64,000 nucleotides of DNA, from positions 1-64,000 of the forward strand of contig CAKROW010000002.1 in assembly GCA_934373235.1 (NCBI GenBank), read 5' to 3'. Positions 8,508 through 16,573 of this stretch are shown piece by piece. Positions within the stretch are counted from its first letter, which is position 1; every line of letters begins with the position of its first letter. The notes below the pieces were generated by a model. It searched no databases, was not told the origin of the DNA, and worked only from the letters and a program-made list of their open reading frames with translations. This DNA comes from an uncultured Blautia sp. (GTDB taxonomy: Bacteria > Bacillota > Clostridia > Lachnospirales > Lachnospiraceae). The translations under genes and the position numbers were made by a program.

Positions 8508-9614
8508 TTATATATTTTTTATCAGATCATTAAAAAAATGCCTGGCTGCTCCTACAGCAGACGCCTCTTTCCGGTAGGTACAGTTCCTAAGATATCTGGT
8601 GTCACGGTCAAAACCGTTGTATTCCATGACTTTTTCCCCAAGGGGAAGCATATAGTCCGAGAGATATCCGCCGACCTCCCCACCCAGGATAATATCCATA
8701 TCATATGCCATGCGAAGGTTGGATATAAGGATTGCAAGACTGTCCAGATAATTTTCCCAGATCTCTTCTGTTTTGGGATTTCCTCCGGAAAGCTGTTCCA
8801 TAAACTGTTCCAGAGATTCATATTCCCCGCCTGTCAGAACGCTGGCTGCGCAGTAGGCATCTGCACAGCCTTTTTTGCCGCAGTAACATTCCCGACCGCC
8901 CGGAACCAGGATCATATGTCCAAACTCCCCGGCCTTCTGGTTCTGCCCGGAAAAAAGTTTCCCACCAATGCAGAAGGCTCCGCCCAGAGTGTTGTTCAGG
9001 GAAAGATATATGGCGTTTTTGTACCTGTTAAGATTCTCTGCCAGCATGGCTGCATTGGCATCATTTTCAAAATATACAGGGCAGGAAAAAATCTGCTCCA
9101 GAAATCCCAGACTGTAATTCTCAATCTTAAGTGCATGGGATTTTACCACAAGGTGCTGCTCCTGGCTGATGATCCCCGGGATGGATATCCCGATACCCAG
9201 AAGCTTCTCCGGTTCCTCCATATCCTCAAGGAAATCTTTCACCAGCCCATGCAGCTCCACACAGTAAGATGTCTCCGGCGAAAATTTTATTCTTATGCGA
9301 TGTATCTTCTCAATCTCAGATCTCATATTCACCAGCACTATACCCACATGGTTGGCTGTGATCATGATCCCCATTGCATAACGGTAAGAAGCATTGATTC
9401 CTATGCTCTTCGCCTTCCTACCTCCTGTAGACGCATACTCCCCTGTCTCAGCCAGCACACCGCCTGCTATCAGCTCATTCACATTGGAAAGCACAGTAGG
9501 CATGCTCATATTGAGATTCTTGGAGATCTCCACCTTGGAAGTATTCTGGTTACTCATCACATAATTCACGATCCTTGATCTGGTACTGTTCTTCTTCTCT
9601 GATTTAGCCGCCAT
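8508..9614 (-). CDS. ROK-family transcriptional regulator (NagC/XylR type)
   Basis: A 368-aa protein with an N-terminal winged helix-turn-helix (residues about 10-65: RSRIVNYVMSNQNTSKVEIS then NLNMSMPTVLSNVNELI) and a ROK sugar-kinase-like domain. The ROK zinc motif is CYCGKKGCADAYCA, preceded by GHMILVPGGREC. Such regulators bind a sugar or sugar phosphate and control catabolic genes. The neighbouring zinc dehydrogenase gene, downstream on the same strand, is the obvious candidate target. The effector is unknown. Confidence 0.9.
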   Translation of the reverse strand: MAAKSEKKNSTRSRIVNYVMSNQNTSKVEISKNLNMSMPTVLSNVNELIAGGVLAETGEYASTGGRKAKSIGINASYRYAMGIMITANHVGIVLVNMRSEIEKIHRIRIKFSPETSYCVELHGLVKDFLEDMEEPEKLLGIGISIPGIISQEQHLVVKSHALKIENYSLGFLEQIFSCPVYFENDANAAMLAENLNRYKNAIYLSLNNTLGGAFCIGGKLFSGQNQKAGEFGHMILVPGGRECYCGKKGCADAYCAASVLTGGEYESLEQFMEQLSGGNPKTEEIWENYLDSLAILISNLRMAYDMDIILGGEVGGYLSDYMLPLGEKVMEYNGFDRDTRYLRNCTYRKEASAVGAARHFFNDLIKNI

Positions 9615-9786
9615 ATAAACCCTCTTTTATAAAATCTTTTGTAAAAGTATGATAGCCTTTTCAAAGGAATTTGTAAAGTATTTTTAAGCTGTTTTCTAAT
9701 TATTTTAGTTGTATTTTTTACAATTTAGTTATATAATAAAAATTATCAAAACAGTGCGTGAAATCATATCAATTGGAGGGAATATT

Positions 9787-10302
9787 ATGAACGAGGAACT
9801 TTTTAACGAGGCCGCCCGGTCCAACATTTTGTCCAAAAAGCTGATCGATCAGCTTCAGGAGAGTATGAACTACAGCAGTATCTCCTTTATTAACTGGACT
9901 ATCGAGGTTCTTACCCTTATCAAGAACCGTCTGGAACGTGGAGATAAGATCACAGATGAAGTTTCCGGAACTGTTTACACAGTCCGTTCCTTCCGCGAAT
10001 TTGTAAATAACAATTTTTCTTCCTACATTGCCAGTCAGGTATTTAATACCAGAGCTGAGAAGGTTTATTTTTCACTTGAGGCAACAGAGGACGGTTACAA
10101 CCTGGTCATGGCTGATTCCGGAGATGAGAAGACTTACCGCTGGATCTCAAGCCTGAGCAAGCGTTTTTCTCTGGTTGAGATGATCGCCACAGGAATCGTT
10201 TATGTGAAGGATACACGTACTGATACATATCAGCCTTTTATCTCCGGCAATGGCAGATATTGCAGATATGACAGAGAGAACGGACGTATTGTGGAAGTAT
10301 AG
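9787..10302 (+). CDS. Conserved-looking hypothetical protein, 171 aa
   Basis: A soluble 171-aa protein that I do not recognise. An open frame extends 26 codons upstream, but the ATG at 9787 has a TTGGAGGG ribosome binding site just before it and begins MNEELFNEAAR, so I chose that start. The N-terminal half is helical and the C-terminal half is beta-rich with paired aromatic and charged residues (KVYFSLEATEDGYNLVMADS). There is no signal peptide, membrane segment or Cys/His cluster. It is transcribed divergently from the ROK gene and is followed by a strong terminator, so it appears monocistronic. Confidence 0.75.
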   Translation: MNEELFNEAARSNILSKKLIDQLQESMNYSSISFINWTIEVLTLIKNRLERGDKITDEVSGTVYTVRSFREFVNNNFSSYIASQVFNTRAEKVYFSLEATEDGYNLVMADSGDEKTYRWISSLSKRFSLVEMIATGIVYVKDTRTDTYQPFISGNGRYCRYDRENGRIVEV

Positions 10303-10339
10303 ATATTTTTACACAGCCCATTATTCATAATTTACCATA

Positions 10340-10398
10340 AGAAGCCTGTCGGTATGCATAGCAATATGCAGCCGGCAGGCTTCTCAAATTATTTTTAC
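10340..10398. terminator. Bidirectional terminator between the unknown gene and the GH120 gene
   Basis: Arms GAAGCCTGTCGG and CCGGCAGGCTTC (10341-10352 and 10372-10383) form a 12-bp stem with one wobble. An inner TATGCATA-like palindrome fills the loop. Runs rich in T and A flank both sides, so it probably ends both converging transcripts. Confidence 0.75.
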
Positions 10399-12398
10399 AA
10401 TTGTCTCTTACTGTTCTCAACTGTTTCAAAAGGTCCCGGAACCGGATGGATTCCCCTGTGGCTGCCAAAATAGTCACTGTCAAAATAAATTTCAGTTCCA
10501 TCCGGCGCCTCAAACTTTTGTTCCGGTTCAAAAGCCTCTCCTAAACTGGCTGTAGATATAAAAGGCGTGTCAAAATTCGGAATATACTCGTAAAGATTAG
10601 TCTCCAGCGTATATTTTCCATCATTCTCTTTCAGGGACAGATAAATCGAATGTGTGGTATCTTCTCTGTAATTTTCTTCTGTATCACAGGGCTTTGCGCC
10701 ATTAAAATATAAATTTCCCCCTGTATAAACCGGCAGATGATCATAAAAAATATCACGTTTTGAACGCTCGATGGCCGTTTCCTCTGTAAACTGTGAAAAA
10801 TATTTTTGTGCTGTAGGATATCCGTCATATTTCCAGGTTCCACACTGAAACGTATACAATTCCTCCTGCCCCAGTTTTTCTGTAAATAGCTTCAGATCCT
10901 CCCGAACTGGCTGCTGTACAAAAATATTGTTATAAAATCTTGCATCTCCATGAAGAATTGTCATAAATCCGGCTATTTCTGTACGATGCGGAACATGATA
11001 TGGCGTATAGCGATCTGTACAGAATTTTTCTCCTCCGTTACCTCCCCCTTCTCCAACCCAGGTAAAGGAGCCCGCGATCAGATTATGTATCAGAGCAATT
11101 CCCTGAGTTGTAATACGGCACGAACAGTTAGAAAGAAGCAGATTATTATCAATCAATGTAGGACCATGTGAGACTTCTATGAATATATCTTCACCAAGCC
11201 CGAGAGAATTTGCCGGCATAGTTCCTTCCGGTGGAACATTATCATGAAATAAATTTCCGGTAACACGTGTGCCCTGTGCCTGCCAGTCAAGCCACAGGCC
11301 TCTTGTACAATGATGGATATGATTTCTCCGGACAGTAACATCAATAGCAGCATGCATCTTGATCCCGCCTATCTCCGCACCTGCCAGATCCTGTTTGTTA
11401 TTGATGTGATGAATGTGATTATCCTCAATTACTGAAAAAACTCCGCCAAGATGACCGACAATACCTGTCTGTCCACAGTCATGTATATTGCAGCGCCGTA
11501 TTATATGGGAACCGATCTTTTCTTTTGTCCAGCCCTCTCTCTGCGCCTGACAGATAGCATCCCGTTCTGTCTGTGTGCCGTCCTTGTACAGTCTGGTTGT
11601 CCATTTATTTTCATTTTCCGGCTGAAGATATTTTCCCAGGGAAATTCCACTGCACCTGGAATCTGATATTTCACAATCTTCTATGATCCAGCCTTTGGAC
11701 CAGTGCGGTCCTACCATACCTTCCTGATAAGCTGTCGGAGGTGCCCACTGAGTAGCTGCCTGCTTCACTGTAAATCCGGACAGAGTAATGTATCCAATCC
11801 CTGTTTCGGAGGGATAGAAACAGTTTCTTCGCACATTGATCTCCACGTTTTCTTTATTGGGATCTGCTCCGTGAAAATTTGCATAGATAACTGTCTCATT
11901 TTCCTCCTGCTCTGTATACCAGGCATAAACCGAATATTCCGGTTCCCATGAAGCGTTGTCTTTTTTCGGATAAAGCACATTTTCCAGATCCGGAGTTTCG
12001 TACATTGCTTTACCATTAAGATATACTTCTCCTGTGTGGACCGGTTTTATATTTGAATAATACCAGTCTCCCCTGATCAACGTGGTATATGGGTTATATG
12101 TACCAAATATTCCATTGGAAATCCGTGCCCTCCAGACCTGTCCTTTATAAGGTATCCAGTTTTTCACCTGTTCCGCACCGGTAATGACCGCTTTTCCCTT
12201 TATCTGTGACCGATAGACGATTCTTGCTGTTTCTGTACCACCATTGACCGGATCCACGTATTCTCTGTAGGTTCCCGGTGCCACCAGTATTTCATCCCCC
12301 GCCTGTGCTATGGCTGCTGCCTGGGAAATTTTCTGAAAAGGCTTTTCTTCTGACCCGTCTCCATATCGAAATGCTGAAGCTGAAACATAATATCTCAT
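10395..12398 (-). CDS. GH120-family beta-xylosidase (right-handed beta-helix)
   Basis: A 667-aa parallel beta-helix glycosidase. Recalled stretches of the Thermoanaerobacterium XylC (GH120) match along most of the length: FGxYNPY, GEVYLNGKxxYE, ANFHGADPN, NVRRNCFYPSETGI, WAPPTAYQ, WSKGWIIEDCEI, GHLGGVFS and WLDWQAQGTRV. The XylC catalytic residues align here as Asp371 (nucleophile, in GLWLDW) and Glu342 (AEIGGIKMH), with exactly the same 29-residue spacing. Glu408 (IFIEVSHG) corresponds to the third conserved acid after a 14-residue insertion. There is no signal peptide, so it acts inside the cell on imported xylo-oligosaccharides. An AraC regulator is transcribed divergently 107 bp away. Oligosaccharide specificity is inferred from the family. 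Confidence 0.85.
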   Translation of the reverse strand: MRYYVSASAFRYGDGSEEKPFQKISQAAAIAQAGDEILVAPGTYREYVDPVNGGTETARIVYRSQIKGKAVITGAEQVKNWIPYKGQVWRARISNGIFGTYNPYTTLIRGDWYYSNIKPVHTGEVYLNGKAMYETPDLENVLYPKKDNASWEPEYSVYAWYTEQEENETVIYANFHGADPNKENVEINVRRNCFYPSETGIGYITLSGFTVKQAATQWAPPTAYQEGMVGPHWSKGWIIEDCEISDSRCSGISLGKYLQPENENKWTTRLYKDGTQTERDAICQAQREGWTKEKIGSHIIRRCNIHDCGQTGIVGHLGGVFSVIEDNHIHHINNKQDLAGAEIGGIKMHAAIDVTVRRNHIHHCTRGLWLDWQAQGTRVTGNLFHDNVPPEGTMPANSLGLGEDIFIEVSHGPTLIDNNLLLSNCSCRITTQGIALIHNLIAGSFTWVGEGGGNGGEKFCTDRYTPYHVPHRTEIAGFMTILHGDARFYNNIFVQQPVREDLKLFTEKLGQEELYTFQCGTWKYDGYPTAQKYFSQFTEETAIERSKRDIFYDHLPVYTGGNLYFNGAKPCDTEENYREDTTHSIYLSLKENDGKYTLETNLYEYIPNFDTPFISTASLGEAFEPEQKFEAPDGTEIYFDSDYFGSHRGIHPVPGPFETVENSKRQL

Positions 12399-12505
12399 GG
12401 AAGTTCCTCCTTGTTTTTGTTACTTGAATTGTATCATATACAGCTTTATAATATTGGTCAAAGCGCCAGTAAATATAGCCATATATTGCTGTATAAGGAG
12501 AAAAA

Positions 12506-13297
12506 ATGAATCCATTTTACGAAAAAAGAAAAGGAAAAATTAACATTCACCACACAGAAAATCTTTCTTTTCCGGCTCATCTACATGAGCACACGGAGAT
12601 CCTGTATGTTCTGAATGGAAGTATCAGTCTGAAAATCGGAAACATAAACTATATTTTGAAATGTGGAGACTGTGGGATTATTTTCCCCGGAGAAGTGCAT
12701 CAGATCACCACCGGGCAGTACAGTTCTCTGCTCATCCTGATCTTTGATCCCGAACTGACCGGAGAATTCCGTTATTCTTTTCAGAAATACAGGCCTTCAC
12801 ATCCCTGCTTTTCCAAAACCGAACTGCCCGGAGATGTCCTGCTGGCATTTAAGCGACTGGAACAGTTCTCCAAACCTGAGCATTTTATTCTCAGATCCGC
12901 ATGGATCCAGGTACTGCTTGCCATGCTTTTTCCCGGATTAATGCTTAAAGAAAAAAAAGACTTTGAAAACGAACCGCTGGCATACCAGGCGATCCGTTAT
13001 CTTACAGTCCACTTTCGCGAAGATATTTCCCTGGAATCCCTTGCCTCCGCCCTGCATGTTAACAAATATTACCTGTCCCATACTTTTTCAGAAAAACTGG
13101 GTGTCAGTTTTCCCGGCTATCTTAACCAGTTACGCCTGGAACAGGCAGTTCTGTTCATGCGTTCTACTGATAAACCTCTGGAATATATCTGGGAAGAATC
13201 CGGTTTTACCAGTCAGCGAAGCTTTAATCGCATATTCCGTCAATATTATGGGACTACACCCTCCCGGTTCCGCAAAAATTCCGGAAATACCCCGTAA
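12506..13297 (+). CDS. AraC-family regulator with N-terminal cupin
   Basis: A 263-aa regulator. A cupin sugar-sensing domain covers about residues 10-90 (HLHEHTEILYVLNGSISL, then GIIFPGEVHQI). A two-helix-turn-helix AraC domain covers about 160-258 and ends FNRIFRQYYGTTPSRFRK. A GGAG ribosome binding site precedes the ATG. It is transcribed away from the GH120 beta-xylosidase, so it is the likely activator of that gene in response to xylo-oligosaccharides or xylose. Its stop codon directly abuts the stop codon of the converging NUDIX gene with no spacer. Confidence 0.9.
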   Translation: MNPFYEKRKGKINIHHTENLSFPAHLHEHTEILYVLNGSISLKIGNINYILKCGDCGIIFPGEVHQITTGQYSSLLILIFDPELTGEFRYSFQKYRPSHPCFSKTELPGDVLLAFKRLEQFSKPEHFILRSAWIQVLLAMLFPGLMLKEKKDFENEPLAYQAIRYLTVHFREDISLESLASALHVNKYYLSHTFSEKLGVSFPGYLNQLRLEQAVLFMRSTDKPLEYIWEESGFTSQRSFNRIFRQYYGTTPSRFRKNSGNTP

Positions 13298-13912
13298 CTA
13301 CCTGATCTCCTCAAGAAAGGCAAAAGGTTCCTCATCCTTAAGAAAATGCATCAGCATATAAGCGCACAGGATCGCCACCCGCTCTTCTTTGAGGATTCTT
13401 TTTACTTCTTCCTTGTCTGCGATAACAACTTCGATCTCCTCGCTGTCCTCCTGGGCTGCTGCACTGATCTCACCGCTGGCATAACCGTATACAGTGGCAC
13501 AGGATTCGTCTGTCATACCGATAGTTGTAAAATATGGTTTCTCGTATGCCTCCGGTACTTTAAGAGGCTCAAGCTTAAGTCCTGTTTCCTCAAAAAGTTC
13601 TCTCACTGCACCTTCATGGAAATCCTCTCCCGGTTCCACAAGCCCCGCCGGAAATTCATAGATATATCCGCCTATGGTATAACGGTACTGACGGATCAGA
13701 ACTACCTTGTCATGATTCTCACCGTAAACGCTGTAGATCACCACACCATCCGGGGTGTTTTTCCCTGTTTTCAGTTTCAGTTCGGCTATACTTTTGGCCC
13801 TGGATGCCACAAAATAGGACACCGGTGTATTATGTACACTGGTTGCATCCACTCCGTAGAGATTTACAAATTTATTGTCTGTAAGCTTTTTTACACTGTT
13901 GATCTTACCCAT
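13298..13912 (-). CDS. NUDIX hydrolase, ADP-ribose pyrophosphatase type
   Basis: A 204-aa NUDIX protein starting MGKINSVKKL. The Nudix box is complete (GLVEPGEDFHEGAVRE then LFEETGL, GX5EX7REUXEEXGU). The preceding strand IRQYRYTIGGYIYEFPAGLVE is typical of ADP-ribose/nucleoside-diphosphate-sugar pyrophosphatases, which clear ADP-ribose to AMP and ribose 5-phosphate. The frame is open 20 codons further upstream, but GGAAAGGATG lies just before the ATG at 13912. It converges with the AraC gene with zero spacing, so the two transcripts must read into each other. Confidence 0.88.
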   Translation of the reverse strand: MGKINSVKKLTDNKFVNLYGVDATSVHNTPVSYFVASRAKSIAELKLKTGKNTPDGVVIYSVYGENHDKVVLIRQYRYTIGGYIYEFPAGLVEPGEDFHEGAVRELFEETGLKLEPLKVPEAYEKPYFTTIGMTDESCATVYGYASGEISAAAQEDSEEIEVVIADKEEVKRILKEERVAILCAYMLMHFLKDEEPFAFLEEIR

Positions 13913-14093
13913 ATGATTACATCCTTTCCGGCACTGATTTTTCTGAAACCATTTTATACGATTTGCAGTCAAAGGTCAATTTTATTGCTATATGAAAAAA
14001 GTTCCGTTTTATGTTATAATTTCAGGGCAGTCACTGATCTGCAGACTGCGATCTTATCAATATTTTAATTTTACCACGAAAGAAGGTTTCATT

Positions 14094-15476
14094 TTGAAAA
14101 AACAGTCAGACATTTCACAGTCCGGCAATCCACTGGGAAGCGCTCCGGTGGGAGGTCTGATCGCAAAGTTCGCCATCCCTGCCATTATCAGTATGCTGGT
14201 CAGTGCCCTCTATAATATTGTTGACCAGATCTTTATCGGGCAGGGAGTGGGTATGCTTGGAAATGCCGCTACCAATATTGCATTTCCCGTGACCATTGTC
14301 TCAACTGCCGCAGCACTTCTTCTGGGTATCGGAAGTGCCTCCAACTATAATCTGGAAATGGGCGCAGGCAATGAAAAAAAGGCCAGTTCCATTGCAGGTA
14401 CCGGACTTTCCTCCCTTGTGATCTTTGGTACTGTCATCACGGTTGTGGTTCTCATATTCCTGAAACCCCTGCTGCACATCTTTGGCGGCACACCGGATGT
14501 GATGCCATACGCCACTGATTACATGGGTATTACCGCCATCGGCCTTCCTTTTTATGTGCTGTCCATCGGAGGCGGACACCTGATCCGTGCTGACCGAAGC
14601 CCCACATATTCCATGTTCTGCACACTTATAGGTGCTGTGATCAATACAGTCCTGGATCCCCTTTTTATCTTCGGATTCGGCTGGGGCATCAAAGGTGCCG
14701 CATGGGCAACCGTCACCGGACAGGTGATTTCTGCCTTCCTGGTGGTCTTCTACTTTTGCAGGCTGCGCAAAATGTATCTGGACCGCTCCATGCTGATCCC
14801 CAGGCAGCACAACCTGGCAGCAATTTTTTCCCTGGGGCTTGCTTCCTGTATCAACCAGCTTGCTATCGCCGCAGTTCAGATCGCCATGAACAATGTTCTC
14901 CGCCATTATGGAGCAGAATCTGTTTACGGAAGCGATATTCCAATTGCATGTGCAGGAATCATTTCAAAGGTAAATCAGGTTTTCATGGCCATCTGTATCG
15001 GAATCTCCCAGGGTTCCCAGCCTATCTGGGGCTTCAACTACGGTGCTGAAAAATACGGTCGTGTACGTGAGACTTATCGCTGTTCTGTAACTTTGTGTAC
15101 GGTGATCGCCACTGTATTTTTTGTCTGCTTTCAGTTCTTTCCCCATCAGATCGTGGGGATCTTCGGAAACGGAAGCGATCTTTATTTCCAGTTTGCAGAG
15201 CGTTATCTCCGTATCTTCATGTTCATGACTTTTGCAAATGGGATCCAGCCTATGTCCTCAGGATTTTTCACATCTATCGGCAAGGCAAAGCTCGGTGTCA
15301 TCATGTCTCTTACAAGACAGGTTATATTTCTCCTTCCGATGATCCTTATTTTCCCGCTTTTTATGGGGATTGACGGTGTCATGTATGCCGGCCCTATTGC
15401 AGATACCGCTGCCTTTGTTCTGGCTGTTGTTTTTGCAAGAAGAGAGCTTGATATTATGAAAAGCTCAGAACCATAA
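14094..15476 (+). CDS. MATE family efflux transporter
   Basis: A 460-aa MATE transporter with 12 predicted membrane segments in two halves, for example GGLIAKFAIPAIISMLVSAL, VDQIFIGQGVGMLGNAA and GIISKVNQVFMAICIGISQG. The family exports drugs or metabolites using Na+ or H+ gradients. An upstream ATG at 13992 would add 34 residues, but the AAAGAAGG site sits 8-10 bp before a TTG at 14094, followed by KKQSDISQSGNPLGSAPV, which gives the family's normal N-terminus. A perfect terminator follows. The substrate is unknown. Confidence 0.88.
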   Translation: MKKQSDISQSGNPLGSAPVGGLIAKFAIPAIISMLVSALYNIVDQIFIGQGVGMLGNAATNIAFPVTIVSTAAALLLGIGSASNYNLEMGAGNEKKASSIAGTGLSSLVIFGTVITVVVLIFLKPLLHIFGGTPDVMPYATDYMGITAIGLPFYVLSIGGGHLIRADRSPTYSMFCTLIGAVINTVLDPLFIFGFGWGIKGAAWATVTGQVISAFLVVFYFCRLRKMYLDRSMLIPRQHNLAAIFSLGLASCINQLAIAAVQIAMNNVLRHYGAESVYGSDIPIACAGIISKVNQVFMAICIGISQGSQPIWGFNYGAEKYGRVRETYRCSVTLCTVIATVFFVCFQFFPHQIVGIFGNGSDLYFQFAERYLRIFMFMTFANGIQPMSSGFFTSIGKAKLGVIMSLTRQVIFLLPMILIFPLFMGIDGVMYAGPIADTAAFVLAVVFARRELDIMKSSEP

Positions 15477-15481
15477 ATTAC

Positions 15482-15542
15482 AAAATGCCGTGTATCACAT
15501 ACGTCTGAATCATCGGTTCAGCTATATGATACACGGCATTTT
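15482..15542. terminator. Bidirectional rho-independent terminator
   Basis: A perfect 16-bp stem (AAAATGCCGTGTATCA with its complement) bounded by A- and T-runs on either side. It ends the MATE gene on the plus strand and ribU on the minus strand. Confidence 0.92.
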
Positions 15543-15587
15543 TCACTTTTTATCGATCTTCTGTTATCAGTCTTTTACTGCTGCAGA

Positions 15588-16226
15588 TCAGTCACCCTTC
15601 AGCACAACACGGATCTTCTTGTAGATCAGAAATACGATCACGGAAGTTACCGCATATTTAAAGATATTGAACGGGAAAATGATAAGCAGTGCAAATCCAA
15701 GTAATCCGTTTACAGAACTGTGTACTGCAGCACCCATCTGGATAAACGCCTCGATCGGCATACCGAAAGCCTTTCCATAGGCAGGAAGCAGAACAAATGC
15801 ATTGATAAAGCAGGCAAGAACTGCTGTCACAACTGTACCGGCTGCCATGCCGATCACAGCGTGGCTTCTGCTCTTCTTATGATGCAGACGGTAGATCAGT
15901 CCTGCCGGTATCACATATGCACATCCAAAAAGGAAATTGGCAACATCACCTACGCCGGCTGTCATAGTTCCCTTTGTAACCAGATGGACCAGGATCTTCA
16001 CAAGCTCGATCAGGATACCTGCCACAGGTCCCATTGCAAAAGTTCCCACCATAACCGGAACCTCGGAAAAATCAAGCTGATAAAAGGATGGTGCAAGAAA
16101 CGGAATTGGAAATTCCAGATTCATCAGCACGCCCGCTACTGCTCCCAGCATGGCCACCTGTGCGATGGTCCTGGTCCTGGACCTTGTCATTGCGTTTCCG
16201 CCCTGTTGTAATACCTGTTCACTCAT
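15588..16226 (-). CDS. ribU: Riboflavin ECF transporter S component
   Basis: A 212-aa membrane protein of the RibU type. It has six predicted membrane helices, the YQLDFSEVPVMVGTFAMGPVAG segment typical of ECF S-components, and C-terminal basic residues. RibU binds riboflavin and docks with the shared EcfA-A'-T energising module encoded elsewhere. The assignment is strongly backed by the FMN riboswitch upstream. The start MSEQVLQQGGNAM is used; a second ATG at codon 13 is possible. The gene is monocistronic, bounded by the riboswitch leader and a strong terminator. Confidence 0.93.
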   Translation of the reverse strand: MSEQVLQQGGNAMTRSRTRTIAQVAMLGAVAGVLMNLEFPIPFLAPSFYQLDFSEVPVMVGTFAMGPVAGILIELVKILVHLVTKGTMTAGVGDVANFLFGCAYVIPAGLIYRLHHKKSRSHAVIGMAAGTVVTAVLACFINAFVLLPAYGKAFGMPIEAFIQMGAAVHSSVNGLLGFALLIIFPFNIFKYAVTSVIVFLIYKKIRVVLKGD

Positions 16227-16305
16227 AATTCTCTCTCCTTTAGAAAAATTCTTTCAAAGAAAATTCCCACAAGTAAGTAAAGAATGTATTCTGTGTAAGA
16301 AACTT

Positions 16306-16343
16306 ATATCATTGGAACATTACAGAGTAATTTCCTATGACAT
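16306..16343. repeat. 38-bp palindromic repeat, copy a
   Basis: First of five copies of a dispersed palindrome (consensus ATGTCA-YY-GGAA-C-ATTAC-RGR-GTAAT-TTCC-YR-TGACAT). This copy differs at a few positions. It lies directly after the T-tract of the FMN riboswitch terminator, in the ribU leader, 79 bp before the ribU start. The other copies are at 27939, 30724, 55531 and 55613. Confidence 0.9.
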
Positions 16344-16374
16344 AAAAAATCCCCGGGAAATCTTCTTCCCGGGG
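16344..16374 (-). terminator. FMN riboswitch-controlled terminator
   Basis: CCCCGGGAA and TTCCCGGGG form a perfect stem on the minus strand, followed by ATTTTTT. It sits between the FMN aptamer and ribU, so ligand-bound aptamer should favour this terminator and shut off riboflavin uptake. Confidence 0.92.
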
Positions 16375-16401
16375 CACTTATCTCATTACACAGACCGTGC
16401 G

Positions 16402-16523
16402 TTCTTCTCTCATCCAGACTATACTGTCGGTTCTGGAATCTCACCAGATCAACCGCTTGTGCGGGTCGCGGACTATACCGCCGGTAGGGAATTCTGATAT
16501 CTCAGTCACCCTGCCCCGAAGAA
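16402..16523 (-). ncRNA. FMN riboswitch (RFN element)
   Basis: On the minus strand the conserved RFN blocks occur in order: GGGGCAGGGTGA, ATTCCCTACCGGCGGT, ATAGTCCGCGACCCGC, a variable GCGGTTGATCTGGTGAGATTC arm (split here as GCGGTTGATC and TGGTGAGATTC), then CCGACAGTATAGTCTGGATG and AGAGAAGAA. All core positions of the six-stem junction appear present. It controls ribU through the terminator at 16344-16374. It accounts for most of the 347-bp gap before ribU. Confidence 0.97.
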
Positions 16524-16573
16524 ATTTTCTTTTTCTGGACATATTATAGCTCAGTCTTTTTATAATTGCAAGA

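Noticed and set aside
8466..9578. Plus-strand open frame opposite the ROK regulator
   Set aside because: It is an antisense shadow of a gene with intact helix-turn-helix and ROK zinc motifs.
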